DNA of 64,000 bases from Eurosta solidaginis (taxonomy: Eukaryota > Arthropoda > Insecta > Diptera > Tephritidae): positions 244,342,978 through 244,406,977 of the forward strand of contig NC_090320.1 in NCBI RefSeq assembly GCF_040869045.1. Reading direction: 5' to 3'. The notes below the pieces were generated by a model, which was not told the origin of the DNA, did no database searches, and saw nothing but the letters and a program-made list of their open reading frames with translations. Shown here piece by piece: positions 23,801-32,152 of the stretch. The position numbers were made by a program, and so were the translations under genes. The number at the start of each line of letters is the position of its first letter. Position 1 is the first letter of the stretch.

Positions 23801-26480
23801 TTGAGAAATTTCATTAATGATATGGCAGAGTGGCTGTCAAGGCCGGATGTTGGTTCCTAAAAAACGAGAGAGAGGGAGAAAAAGACAAAAATTGTAAATT
23901 AAATAAGTTAAATATAAGTAAGAGTATGTTTTTAAGAGTAAACTTAGTAAAGAGTGAGGAAGAGAGAGTTCATATATAGTTATATCTAGTCACGGTTGCC
24001 ACACGATGTTTTCATTTGGGACCAAAATTCATCGAAAAAAGGACCAAATCTCAGAAAAAGGGACCAAATTTTTGTTTTATTTGCTTGTGATACAAGCAAT
24101 TCGGCAATCCACAAAAGTGTCGTAGTCGTTGTCCAATATAATATTGCAGGATGTTTCCATGGTTTCCTATATATTTTAGTATACATAGCGAACAGGAGAC
24201 TTTGACTTAATTCAAGCATTTATTCCAGCATTATTTTTTTATTTCATAGAATATATAGCGCAGTTAGGTTTAAGTAAGAAACGTCTCTAAAATTTGCATT
24301 TTTGTGTAGCCGAACTATGTGGTGTAGCCGAACTATGTTGCACACTCAGTAAATCATAATTGAAATAAAGCAAATCTTCCAAGCAGTTTTGGTAATGCTA
24401 TTTTTATTGATGCTTACTTTTTCCCCTGGCCGTTGAAATTTCATACCAGAGCCCAGGGCCTAGATTCAGTAAGGGTGATTTTTGAAGAACTTCCTTTTAG
24501 CCCCCAGGCTTCAGATTAAAAATCGAACATCTTAAAAGTTTCAACTGTGCAATAACGGAACCTGATTATATTTTAGTTTGTACTGGAAATTATTTAACAG
24601 TGTTGTTATTAAAGTTTATGGATTTCTGTACCTACGGGAATAAAACACAAAATACTACTTCCGAAACTAAATCTTTTTTACAATTGCTTCAAAATCTGAA
24701 TATAAAAGTAAATTTGTTCAAACGCGATTCGTTATTCAATTTTAAAGTTACCGCTTTCGAGAAATATTTTTTCCTTACGGTTAAAATATTTCTTATGTCA
24801 AGCTACCTAGTTTTCAAGTATTCTGCGTGCCTTAACACCACAATGATCCTGGAACTCCCTGAACTCATTGAGCTACTTTGAACTGGGTGAGAAAATCTTA
24901 AATTCCTTCACGCAATCTCAATATCCCTCTGCACGCCTGAACATAAATTTAGTGAGTGGCAAGTAAACTAAACATAAAACCAATTAGTTTCTTTATTTAC
25001 TTAGTTTTCAATTTAAATTTTAACTCGACGGCCATTGTTATGGCTCTATCAGTGGCAAGCCCTGTTAAAGTTTCTTAGAGGAACACGTGTATTTAAAAAA
25101 AATGTCTTAGCTCGACTAGTGATAAAAATCGATCACGAAAAGTTTTTGATAACCGATATAAATATCTGAATACTAAAACAAGAATTTTTCTCTGATAAGT
25201 CCGTGTGATGTGTTTGCCCTTAGAGCCAGCACTTTTTGATTAATGCCTCGCCTAAAATATCTCCTAGGTTAACTGACTGAGCAATTTTTGTGGAAAGAAT
25301 CCCATGAAAGTAAATTGAAAACTATATGTGGGTTAATGAAAGTGTGCCAAATGTTGTGGGCAGAGATGTGAATTTTAACCTCAGTGAAAAAGAAAGAAAC
25401 GTACAAAAATCGTAGCTAGTGCCTAAAAAGGGCCAAAATTGAAAAAAAGGGACCAGAGGACCAAATGGGGTTGGAAGGGCCAATTTTTGGTCCGAATGGA
25501 CCAAAGTGGCAACTATGTATCTAGTCTTGATACAAATAAAGAAAGAGTTGGCTCATTGTTTTTATATATTTGTTTTGATTTACCGCTCGCTCTCTCTCTC
25601 TTTCCATTTTAGGTGCAATTTCATTTTCATACTCACATCCAACAACATCAGCAACGGGTTTGTCAACAGCTCGCATGCGATATTAGCACGTTTCTTCTCA
25701 CCACCCGATAGTCCACGATTCAGATAATCACCAAATTTCGTATGTTGACAAAATGTTAACTCCAATGCTTCCAATATACGATCAACCAATTTGATTTTCT
25801 CCGCTTTCGGCGTTTTCTCTGGCAAACGCAATAATGCGGTATACATAACAGTTTCTCGCAGTGTGAGACCAGAGAAGAAAATTTCCTCTTGCAGTACATA
25901 GCAGATCTTGCGGCGCCATTTTTTTGAGAGTGGTTCACGGTTCAAATAAACGCTGCCACCATCGATGCGACGCTGCCCACTCAAACAGTCAAGCAATGTT
26001 GTCTTCCCACTACCAGATGGACCCATTACGGCTAAAACTTCTCCAGGGCTATGCGTATTTGTTTGTGTGTGTGTGTGTACAACGTAGAGGTGGAAAAAGA
26101 GGCCAAACCAAAATGCATTCAAACGCCGCAGTTCGGTAAATGCAGTTAAGATGTATGTTGGTAATAATATACACATACACACATTTATGGATGCGCGTGT
26201 GTATTTGTGTTAAGAAAACGTAGCAACAGCGTAGAAAGAATGCAAATAAACAGAAAATGAATGAAAAATTATTGTGTTTTTTGTTTTGTATGTAACTCAA
26301 AATGTATGGCAGTATGTTTGTATGTCATTTTTTTGTTGTTACCTTACTAAGCCACTCACATCGGCGAGTATTTGGCGTTCATTATGTAGCACGTTTAAAT
26401 TCTGGAATGACAACTGTAAAGTTGGATGATGTGATTCTGTATCGGATATGAAGGGAAATGTGGCCATTGTGTGATCGCTG
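8555..26480 (-). CDS. ABCG-subfamily ABC transporter, six exons visible, 3' end off window
   Basis: An ABCG half-transporter, a membrane protein that dimerises to move lipids, sterols or other hydrophobic substrates with ATP. The six exons below join in frame: phase 2 after exon 1, then 0, 1, 1, 2, and 2 at the last visible donor. Exons 1-3 give the nucleotide-binding domain with Walker [10 protein letters not shown], a Q-loop Gln (YVLQEE), signature LSGGEKKR, Walker B LLMLLDEPTSGLD and H-loop TVHQPSS. Exon 4 starts with a normal post-NBD stretch, then a His/Asn/Ser-rich linker, then membrane segments 1-2. Exons 5-6 give segments 3-5. Segment 6 and the stop codon should be in an exon left of base 1. 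From the ATG at 26467 about 668 codons are visible, so a protein of roughly 700-770 residues is expected. Introns are 294, 1780, 9841, 72 and 3920 bp, the large ones filled with transposons. I cannot choose among insect ABCG paralogs. Subfamily assignment is secure; substrate is unknown. Confidence 0.93.
9223..11060 (-). pseudogene. Non-LTR retrotransposon (jockey-superfamily with RNase H), 5' truncated and mutated
   Basis: On the minus strand: the RT start SAGPDGIF (~10975-10950), [20 protein letters not shown] (~10820-10760), [11 protein letters not shown] (~10430-10400), and the catalytic box changed from the usual YADD to YAAN (~10345-10330). The thumb follows, then RNase [21 protein letters not shown] (~9870-9810), and a C-terminal cysteine/histidine segment [20 protein letters not shown] (~9525-9465). 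The RNase H suggests the LOA or I groups. The 3' tail ends in CCTAACCTAACCG at 9223. The loss of both catalytic Asp and the frameshifts make it dead. Confidence 0.85.
11061..11169. other. Junction between LINE remnants
   Basis: Low-identity LINE-like sequence without a readable motif. Confidence 0.3.
11170..11310 (+). repeat. Diverged fragment of the 12103-12580 element, opposite orientation
   Basis: It shares GTTCCCGAGATGGTCGG, a 'ggtac..ccggatct' block and CGGGGAGTCTCGTTATC with the reverse complement of 12120-12230. It marks an older copy of the same SINE/LINE-tail family. Confidence 0.65.
11311..12089. other. ABCG intron, nothing recognised
   Basis: No repeat boundary or protein motif could be identified on either strand. 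Confidence 0.4.
12103..12580 (-). mobile_element. Short retroelement (SINE or LINE tail) with 13-bp target duplication
   Basis: A 13-bp direct repeat CTGGGGTGACTAG flanks it (12090-12102 and 12581-12593). Read on the minus strand it ends CGCTACAACAACAACAT, a (CAA)n-type 3' tail, which implies target-primed insertion. The interior has a 94-bp direct duplication (from 12303 and from 12397, starting CCGCGGCTGTTAATG). No RT is encoded in this piece. It could be a SINE or the 3' end of the jockey-type LINE, whose copy near 41.5 kb also ends in (CAA)n. Confidence 0.75.
12742..12898 (-). CDS. ABCG exon 5 (membrane segment 3 region)
   Basis: Only 72 bp of intron separates it from exon 4. The acceptor TTTCTGTAG gives [20 protein letters not shown], the conserved re-entrant stretch E-R-x-V-x-x-K-E-R-x-x-x-x-[22 protein letters not shown] follows (segment 3). 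The donor ACGAG|GTAAGC is phase 2. Confidence 0.92.
12971..13759 (-). CDS. ABCG exon 4 (linker insertion and membrane segments 1-2)
   Basis: Acceptor TCAACAG and donor T|GTGAGT (phase 1). It begins [20 protein letters not shown], then runs about 150 residues rich in Asn, His, Ser and Thr, including a run of six His (HHHHHH, about 13263-13280) inside a wider His/Asp/Asn stretch. It then returns to conserved sequence: [20 protein letters not shown], and [20 protein letters not shown] (segment 1), ending in a second hydrophobic stretch [10 protein letters not shown]. The linker is far longer than in ABCG1 or White. Its in-frame open state across about 450 bp argues that it is real coding sequence. 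Confidence 0.9.
13800..14590. other. ABCG intron, weak foldback
   Basis: TTTTCGGGACTACTTTT (~13958) has a partial inverted partner TAGTAGTCCCGAAAAT (~14412). The interior repeats 'aaatt.cgaaatga' type words. It is possibly a decayed MITE; boundaries are not definable. Confidence 0.3.
14595..14700 (+). repeat. Third diverged fragment of the 12103-12580 family
   Basis: GAGATAGTCGGGCTAATACC, CAATGGTGCTTGTTACC and AACATCGATAACACTTCG parallel 11185-11290 and the reverse complement of 12120-12230. Confidence 0.55.
14701..16368. other. ABCG intron, decayed repeat and purine-rich stretch
   Basis: Around 14990-15090 there is a block also found inverted near 61430-61480 (GAGAAGCTCGGCC word). 15120-15320 carries words of the 'tatgggtatcaaa..gaggtatt' repeat. 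15340-15440 is strongly purine-rich like 36950-37110 and 49780-49985. No gene seen. Confidence 0.4.
16369..16694. mobile_element. Possible short TIR element
   Basis: The left end CAGTTAATGGTGTCTTAACC and the inverse of the right end (CAGTTATTGGTGCCTTAACC) match at 18 of 20 bases. An internal copy of the word GGTTAATGGTGCCATA lies at ~16440. No coding capacity and no clear target duplication. Confidence 0.5.
16695..17480. other. ABCG intron, nothing recognised
   Basis: AT-rich, with several scattered AGTGGCAAC words. No protein motif. Confidence 0.4.
17486..18942 (+). repeat. 5' LTR of the young element
   Basis: TGTAACGTAGCAAATGC to CCCACCTCAT. It contains two tandem units starting GGGACTCCCTTTGGGTCGAG at ~18087 and ~18182, a related unit near 17840-17940, (CT)n at ~18755-18775 and (GT)n at ~18818-18830. 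No TATA box is obvious to me. Confidence 0.93.
18945..18962 (+). promoter_or_regulatory. Primer-binding site overlapping the gag start codon
   Basis: TGGCGCCCGAGCAGGGA begins at 18946, two or three bases inside the LTR. It is one base from the familiar lysine-tRNA-3 site TGGCGCCCGAACAGGGAC. The ATG of the long frame at 18945 overlaps it, so the primer site is translated as APEQGP. Confidence 0.85.
18945..21287 (+). CDS. Gag-protease-integrase-tail polyprotein, RT deleted (780 aa)
   Basis: One uninterrupted frame. Residues 1-340 are Gag-like, with a charged helical N-terminus. At ~350-385 is a zinc knuckle [14 protein letters not shown], followed by a second, degenerate one ([14 protein letters not shown], with Thr where His is expected). 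At ~425-500 is an aspartic protease with [12 protein letters not shown] and a flap-like VILGMDFL. At ~580-680 is the end of an integrase core: [10 protein letters not shown], where the second catalytic Asp would normally precede Asn-Gly, then [20 protein letters not shown] with the catalytic Glu kept. The first catalytic Asp, RT and RNase H are absent. The junction near residues 550-580 keeps the frame. Gag and protease could be made; transposition would need a helper. Start chosen because the ATG directly follows the LTR and the frame is open from it. Confidence 0.88.
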   Translation: MAPEQGPVSSGDCAKTIESTNTVGTGSPNTQPTIDTKISETPTTTLNVDSLSWIYLLKKERLIEECKRYRIYTEGHTVAELRSTLSAYVRDQRKRKSTENLLREVEMEIAAEEARPVTSTQNTTPAVTIKTISLQRKQSGISNTEVMNTVRRWDVHYAGGDTLHDFLERIEELTECYLIKPDQLLPTLPEILRAKALQWFRLRKQQLHTWADFRSEAGKFFLPKRHISQLEDAIRQRKQTSRENAKDYILALQTMIRRHPTLCKEDHLERIYDGLRVEYRLFVKRGEFRTIEQLMELTDEYELLRSEEAKQSRLLADSLSTVIIEELEEQNDQITNSLSTLTDRYDARNTCWRCKKSGHRRSYCNNNIRFFCSRCGRDGTLSRDCACYGMNRNNPITPALLSSVAKGMGNDGRFYIQVSIEGLMCRALIDTGATVTYINEAVRRHLERRKIPPLSNRRNVQLADQSCIASTHSYPVKVKYNDQTASTLVSVIPNLAESVILGMDFLAKRNVTVSLDGKPLTTAGATKANASVTLHYIREAEHLNEEQKIDHLELIETHQKAPTHLKGPTTAAEHIHNTTLKQSYYPAILLSNNGEQLVTNAPATILKDHNITHRFTKPCAPHKNPTERVNRVIKTRVAQRTKQAHRNWQRELPEKAFAINTTQHKSTAEINFNRNFVGPREARTKYAMPEEPPPFDAVPWPANKPRILDAKIFWNPPLIAGHLNAIVCDKPTAGDTIPYAPNREPHDTINGNHAQTSLPGLWLNRKKGVTRRVGWTKITP
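21288..21705. other. Non-coding tail of the young LTR element
   Basis: Between the stop codon and the polypurine tract. It has repeats of TTGAAATGTAAATT around 21390-21490 and (AATC)n at 21545-21560. No env frame. Confidence 0.6.
21706..21723 (+). promoter_or_regulatory. Polypurine tract
   Basis: GAAGTAGGAGGGGGAC abuts the 3' LTR, in the place where plus-strand DNA synthesis is primed. Confidence 0.85.
21724..23180 (+). repeat. 3' LTR of the young element
   Basis: Near-identical to 17486-18942, including both tandem G-rich units (22324 and 22420). Example differences: GGTCGG here for GGTGGG in the second unit, and a 3-bp deletion in ATCTCCTCTGAG. Confidence 0.93.
23186..23600. other. ABCG intron 3, left part beside exon 3
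   Basis: No repeat recognised. The donor of exon 3 lies at 23600-23595. Confidence 0.5.
23601..23856 (-). CDS. ABCG exon 3 (Walker B end, D-loop, H-loop)
   Basis: The acceptor TTTTTTAG is followed by GAACCAACATCC. The exon reads [19 protein letters not shown], then [20 protein letters not shown] and [20 protein letters not shown] up to NPADFV. It completes Walker B (DE), the D-loop SGLD and the switch His. The donor GTAAGT leaves phase 1, which exon 4 completes as the Leu of FVLEQL. Confidence 0.95.
23991..25517. mobile_element. 1.5-kb hAT-type element in ABCG intron 2
   Basis: It is flanked by an exact 8-bp target duplication TATCTAGT (23983-23990 and 25518-25525). Short terminal inverted repeats are CACGGTTGCCAC (left) and CATAGTTGCCAC (right, other strand). 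Near both ends the word GGACCAAA recurs, three times in 24019-24070 and several times (some inverted, TTGGTCC) in 25430-25505, as expected for subterminal transposase-binding sites of hAT elements. The longest frame inside (24600-24881, 93 codons) shows no recognisable transposase motif, so the copy is non-autonomous. Confidence 0.87.
25637..26048 (-). CDS. ABCG exon 2 (Walker A, Q-loop, signature)
   Basis: Acceptor GCATAG and donor GAT|GTGAGT (phase 0). It encodes [17 protein letters not shown] (Walker A), the Q-loop region [19 protein letters not shown], the ABC signature [16 protein letters not shown] and the start of Walker B (LLMLLD). All residues needed for ATP binding are present and undamaged, so the gene appears functional. 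Confidence 0.95.
26063..26084. repeat. (GT)n microsatellite in ABCG intron 1
   Basis: A TG/GT run lies a few bases from the exon 2 acceptor. On the transcribed strand it is an (AC)n tract just upstream of GCATAG, in place of a polypyrimidine tract. Confidence 0.8.
26343..26480 (-). CDS. ABCG exon 1 (first coding exon seen)
   Basis: The acceptor TTACAG ends at 26481 after a T-rich tract. The exon reads [18 protein letters not shown], then [20 protein letters not shown] and ADVSGLV, the usual strand just before the Walker A region. The donor AAG|GTAACA gives phase 2 and fits exon 2 exactly ([15 protein letters not shown]). The ATG at 26467-26465 has a good insect context (CACACAATGGCC) and could be the start if upstream exons are untranslated. 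The frame is also open through the first four codons of the exon, so a further 5' coding exon is possible. Confidence 0.88.
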
Positions 26481-26590
26481 CTGTAATGATATAAAAATAA
26501 AATGACGGAATTAGACTAGAAAAAAAAATAGTAGATATGCTTAGAAACTTTATCCAATGTGCTATATATAGTACATATGTATGTATATTA

Positions 26591-27040
26591 GACTGGGTCG
26601 ATTTATTAACCGATATCGCGCCATCGATTTTTCGATAGGATTTGGGTTCAGGAAAAAAAAGTTCCACTACGAAATTTTATTTTTTTGACTTATTTTCGAA
26701 TTTGATTTTTAAAGTTTTTTTCATGACCTACCAAAAAAATGTTTATTTGATTGTAAAATTTTCATAAAAAATATGTTTTTTTTTTTCAAAAAACTGACAA
26801 CGTGTTAAGCGGACATTTTTGGGTCGGACAGGGTATACATATGAAAATTTTTGTAGTAGGTCAGGAAAAAAATCTTAAAAATCAAAGTCGAAAAAAGTAA
26901 AAAAAAAAATTAAATTTCGCAGACTCGAAAATTATATTTTTGGGTATGCGTAGAGGAACTTTTTTTCCTGAGCCCAAATCCTATCGAAAAATCGATGGCG
27001 CAATATCGGCTAACTTCCGTTCATACAAATCGACCCAGTC
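26591..27040. mobile_element. 450-bp MITE with TA target duplication (mariner-like)
   Basis: TA dinucleotides flank it (26589-26590, 27041-27042). The terminal inverted repeats begin GACTGGGTCGATTT on both strands and extend, with gaps, about 80 bp to TTTGGG-CAGGAAAAAAAGTT. AT-rich interior, no coding capacity. TA duplication suggests Tc1/mariner. Confidence 0.85.
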
Positions 27041-27094
27041 TAATGTATATTCAAATGAAGATAGAGTACATAACAACGCATTCATACATATTTT

Positions 27095-27439
27095 TTATAC
27101 TTCCTGAAACCAAACAACTTCCAGGGAACCTTTTTTCTGGGGAAAATTAGAAGCGGAATTCCAAGGAATAGGAGGTTGGACCCGTATGTAGAAGTCCACA
27201 CAAGTGGGGAAAGCTTCTGGCCGCCATTCACCACAGAGTGGCCAAAGCAATTCTTTTGCATGTCGTTCAAGGAGCTCTCCATTGACGGTCGCTTGCGACC
27301 AAGTATCCTCTGAGTAACCACCGAACATCCGTTTAGTGGTGAGCTTATATGGGAAGACGACAACCAGACTAGACCACTCTGACATATTCAGTTTAAGGGC
27401 CAACTGGGGGATTTCATCGGTAGCATCTGTCCACCACAA
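27095..27439 (-). pseudogene. Unrecognised coding-like fragment
   Basis: A 114-codon frame with balanced composition (EDTWSQATVNGELLERHAKE, PLCGEWRPEAFPTCVDFYIR), less AT-rich than its surroundings. It looks like a piece of real protein-coding DNA, perhaps from a transposon, but I cannot place it. Its ends are not defined. Confidence 0.35.
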
Positions 27440-27865
27440 GTTGTGGCTGCAAGCGGGCGTCTGTCTTTGATAACGCAGCTGGCTACATTAACGTGCAAGC
27501 AATACTTTTATCCCCGCTTGTGATCCGTCACATTAAACCATACTCCAATGAAAAGAAAATTAAGGACTCACTTATCTCTAAAGTACTTCGAATCGCCGCC
27601 GTTGAGCAAATTGGTTACCGGCGGTGACTACGGGAAAACATTTGATACGATAAAGAATGCCGCATTACAACGGAAAGAAAATACGCTGCACACGGGGCTA
27701 CATTAATAGCAAGCGCACAAAGAATGGTGTTTGATTTGATAAGGGAAACGAGATGCCTTTGCAATAGGAAGAAGGCAGATGCAGAATGGCATGTGAGTGA
27801 GGAACTTGAACTGCTAGGAATAAATTCCGCAAAATATGATAGAAAACTTCGGCGATAGACGCAAG
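27440..27865. other. Likely LINE-related but unreadable
   Basis: Upstream of the RTE fragment in the same orientation. Words such as GGAACTTGAACTGCT suggest decayed coding sequence, without a clear domain. Confidence 0.3.
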
Positions 27866-27869
27866 GTTT

Positions 27870-28960
27870 TAAGTACGGTTAAAACACCTGTAGGAAAGAA
27901 AACAGGGACCTTGGAACCGATGTACATAGAGTATTAAGATTATGGAGAGAACACTTCTCTGCACTCCTAAATGGAAACAGCGGTGTCACGCACACTATCG
28001 TGGCATCAGCCTTCTAAACATCGCATATAAGATCCTGTCAAGCATATTGTGCGAAAGATTGAAGCACACCTTGAATCGGTTGATTGGACCTTATCAGTGC
28101 CACTCCAGACCTGGTAAATCTACCATCGATCAGAATTTGGCAGTGCGCCAAATATTTGAAAAAACCTGCGAAAATAGAACTGACACACATCACTCTTCGT
28201 CGTTTTTAAAGTTGTGTTCAATAGCACGAAAAGGAGCTGCCTTTATGTCGCTATGTCTGAATTGGGTTTCCCCACAAAACTTATACGGCTGTGGAAATTT
28301 ACTTTGAGCAACAACATCAGTTCAGTCAGAATTGGGAAAGATCTCTCCGAGCCGTACGAAACTAAACAACGTTTGAGACAGAGTGACCTTTAAAGTGCGA
28401 TTTTTGTTAATTTTATGCTGAGAAACGAGGTACATGCTGTTATCTAGCAAAGAGTCAGCACATTTGGGCCTTGTCAACCACGCCACTGCTGGACTGGTGG
28501 CAGCCATAATTTCGTAAAAGTAAAATATTTCGTTTATTTGGGAACCAGCATTAACGCAAACAATAGCATCAGCTCTGAAATCCAGCGGAGAGTCACTCTT
28601 GCCAATAAGTGCTACTTTGGACTAGATAGTAGTTAAGTCCTCTCTCGGCAAACGAATATCAAGCTTTTCAAGTCACTATCGTTCACGTCCTGCTATATTG
28701 TGCAGAAGCATGGACCATGACAACATCAGATGAAGCGGCTCTTGGATTTGGAGCGTTCGAGAGAAAAGTTCTTTGAAAGATTTACGGCCCTCTACGCATT
28801 GCCGACGGCGAGTACCGAAGAAAATTTATTGACGAGCTGTACGAGCTTTAAACAGACATTAATATGGTACATCGAAGTATTATTATCAGAACCCGCCTTT
28901 GGAAGCAGAGGTAAAGGGCGGCTCTCAATCCGTTGGAAGGACCATTGAAATTCCTTTGGG
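27870..28960 (+). pseudogene. RTE-type LINE reverse transcriptase fragment, decayed
   Basis: It reads RGISLLNIAYKILSSILCER, then NRLIGPYQCHSRPGKSTIDQ (fingers) and VRQIFEKTCEN. After frameshifts come LSNNISSVRIGKDLSEPYET, a large gap where the catalytic YADD block should be, FVYLGTSIN-type thumb sequence (~28520-28560), and a C-terminal LERSREKFFERF (~28746-28780). The order is that of RTE-clade LINEs. The catalytic block is deleted, so the copy is inactive. Confidence 0.8.
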
Positions 28961-29608
28961 GTGACCAATTGGCGGCATTTAACCCAGCGATGAAGCGACT
29001 AGCGCGTTTTGTTAAACGGACATAATCGCTTAAACGCTTAAGCGCCAATTAAATGAGTTAGTGTCGTTTCGTAGTGAAATAAATTGTTTGGCATCAAAAC
29101 AATGGTTTTGTGCAACGTGACGTATGAGTAATTTTTTTATAACCCCCTCCAATAGCAATAGCAAGGATGCTGAGGCGCATCTTAAAAGGCTTACCATATA
29201 GTTAAACAAAAAGCTACCAAAAAATTATCAAAACAGCGAAAAGAAATTTAAATTTTAGGCATCGGTCCTATATTGTCTAGCAGCGGAACTCTCCGTTTAT
29301 AGGACTCCCTTCTTCTATGAAGAAGAACTATCCACTTTAACAGCTTATAGCATAACTCGGGGTACCGAAACCCACTACGTGAGCCCTTAGGCAACTCTCA
29401 CGCTTTTGGGATAGGCAACCATCCTTCCGTTTCTCAAGAGCAATATTCCTCACATATCTCCTAACTATATACCATCTGCCACTTCCCCCGATCTATTATC
29501 AAGGTGAATACCTGGTAAAAAATCGCAAGCATCTTTATGCGGGTCGAATTCTCAACCTTGCCCATTCTTAGAAGAGTACCTGCGCCAGTAAAGATATCCA
29601 TTTCAAAA
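28961..29608. other. No gene recognised
   Basis: Intergenic repeat-poor stretch. Nothing supportable on either strand. Confidence 0.4.
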
Positions 29609-29848
29609 TTAAATCAGCAAAAAGTCAAGTAGCCAATTCAACCATAACACTAACTCGGGTACTAGTTCTTTTGTGCGCCTTCTTGCACCATAACGGCCAG
29701 CTTCAGCTGGGATATCCAGACGCATAAATGCCAACAATATCTCCATCTTAATCTGCGCAAAGAGAATGTGTATCGGAAAGATTCCCACAATAGCCAGGAA
29801 GGTACCAGCGGAGAACGTGTGGCGAGCCAAGACAATCCAAAGCCGCAT
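29609..29848 (-). pseudogene. R1/jockey-type LINE C-terminal scrap
   Basis: A short frame with HTFSAGTFLAIVGIFPIHIL and RLDIPAEAGRYGARRRTKEL resembles the region after the RT thumb in R1-type LINEs (a P-I-H segment, then a basic A-x-R segment). Only about 80 codons. Moderate to low confidence. Confidence 0.4.
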
Positions 29849-30560
29849 CCCTCTATTACTGCGCTGACTATAGCTGCTCGATATTTTGCGAATAAGATGG
29901 ACTGAAATTAGTCACCCTTAGCGCACCCTTCGGTATTGCATACAAATGATTTGACCTACTAGTGGGCTCGATAATCAAAGCCCTCTAACTAGGATTTTCA
30001 ACAGCTTTTCAAGGGGGTAAATCGCATGCAGGAGATGTATCACGTATGCCATCTCCAAGATCTAATTGAGCAAAGATAACGCGCGTTTCCCTGTTAAGTG
30101 TGGGTCTTCGTCCACATTGTCTGAAAAAGGGGATTTAATAACGGGTTCATCGGACGTGATTTTTAGCGAAATTCGTCGACTATTTGTATAGATGTTGGCA
30201 GGTGATCCCATGTTTCTTCGGATCAAACGACTGCGTTATATGTGGCCTGATGTCATCATATTGGATCCTACAAAAGTTCAAACGATAATGGTTGCTTTGA
30301 CATGATTCAAGTCCTTCACCAGCTGTTCTTTACAGCGCAGTATGGCCGAATCCTTTTAGTAGAATCTGGTTCCTATCAGAGCTTTATCAGAGTAAACAAA
30401 ATAACTCTGCTTTGATTCAAGGAAGTACTCTGAGCGTGACGGTTTGAAACAATATATATGACAGATCTATGAGCGACAAGACTTCACCGTTCAAGACTTC
30501 ATGAACGTGAAGAAAAAATTAACGCGCTAAGGGGGAGCTATGTCTGAATTTGGTAACTTC
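29849..30560. other. No gene recognised
   Basis: Possible decayed LINE sequence. No motif could be read. Confidence 0.35.
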
Positions 30561-30567
30561 CTTTTAG

Positions 30568-31560
30568 TAGATAGATAGATAGTTATTAATTGAGGATAGC
30601 ACTGCGACCATTGGTCTATTGTGCCCTCAGCTCCTTCACAGCTCCTCATCCAAGCCAACATCTCTGATGAACCCTAGCAGTTCACCTGGCTTGAGGGATC
30701 TGATGTGAGAAAGCATGGTGAGCGCATAAACTTAGTCCTGCGTCTCGAGATTGCATCACACTCCAGGAGGAGATGGTTCGCCATCTCCGCTGATTGATCA
30801 CAAAATTGGCATGTGTTGTTCGATATTATGTCCAGCTTCTGCATGTGGCTGGCTGTTCAGTCTACAGTGTTCTGTAAGAATAGCTGTTAGCAGTCTGAAG
30901 TTATCTTTCGAGAGGCCTAGTAATGCCCCATATCGAGTTGTACTGTAAGCACCTAACAGTAACTTAGATTGCCTCAGGCCTGGCATATTGCGCCAGTATT
31001 CTTCCCTCTTTTCCTTCTCTTCTTCAACCCAGACCAACTGTAGTTCGTTGTGTGCTCCTAGTTGATTTAGCTTTTCAACGTACTCAAGGAACACTGCTGA
31101 ATTTATTTCAAACACCGATATCGCTTTGAGGGCGGCCTGACTGTCACTGAGTATGGCGATTGTTTGATTGGAGTATCCGCGCTGAAGTTTCAGGTCAGCG
31201 CACTGGCTTATGGCGAATACTTCCGCTTGAAAAATGCCCTTTTTGTATAGATGTGGCATATATGCTGTACTTTTCCGTGCTATCGTAGGTGGCTGTAAAG
31301 TCGCTGTGTTGGCTTTTACCACAGGTTTGACAAATCCCCTTGACAAATACTAGAAGCTTTCTAGGACCTATGCCACTTGTTGCTTCAAGATGTGATAGCT
31401 GTATCACACCTAATGGAATCTTAGCTTGACAAGTGCAGGGCACATTATGTGCTAGATCGTTCCCCCCAACTCGCACTTCCTACATCTGTTGTCACTGGCC
31501 AAGCCTAATTTAAAGGCATGTGATACCAAAGGGCAGTGTCCAGTACGAATACCAGTCATG
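30568..31560 (-). pseudogene. LINE RNase H and C-terminal region (I/LOA-like), 5' truncated
   Basis: On the minus strand an RNase H segment reads IFQAEVFAISQCADLKLQRG then IAILSDSQAALKAI (catalytic E and D kept, ~31230-31125). LLTAILTEHCRLNSQPHAEA (~30905-30845) follows and, in another frame, a Cys/His ending around 30800-30690. The 3' end is marked by a (TATC)n tail, plus-strand TAGATAGATAGATAG at 30569-30583. RT itself is missing. Confidence 0.75.
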
Positions 31561-32103
31561 AGTCTGCAGTCCTCTCTTTTTAAAGATAAGGGTCACATTG
31601 TAAGTCTAAGTTTGTAAGATCTACACATGATCATTGATACTTTGAAAAATTTTCCTTACAGCTTCTTACAATTGGTCACTTCTATTAACGCACGCACACA
31701 GCTACTACCACTCATTTACCACACGCTGGACTAACATTTTCACTAGACATGAGCCCTAGGTACGAAGATAGGTCGGCATTTCACAAACTTTCAATAAAAA
31801 CACTTGACGTTCAACACTTTTTGTTTTGCAAACCGAATTTTTGTACCTTATTTAAGGTTGTTAACTGATAATTCCAATATCAATTTGTACTGTTATAAAA
31901 AACACCGTTAAAATATAAAATTTATTTATAACATTTTTTTCCTATTGACTAGTTAGCTTGTTACAGCACAATGCAACTAATGACTGATAGATCAGGCACA
32001 TTTTCTGCAGCGTTGAAGATTTTGGACCGACTGTCAATAATCGAGTCGCGCGTCATAATCAAAAATCTATCATGTCAGCATTACATTGCGATATATGTAT
32101 ACA
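31561..32103. other. No gene recognised
   Basis: AT-rich. Nothing supportable. Confidence 0.4.
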
Positions 32104-32152
32104 AATACAGACACACACAGACACACACATACACACACACACACACACATAC
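32104..32152. repeat. (CA)n microsatellite
   Basis: Near-perfect ACACAC run with a few GA/TA interruptions. Confidence 0.9.
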
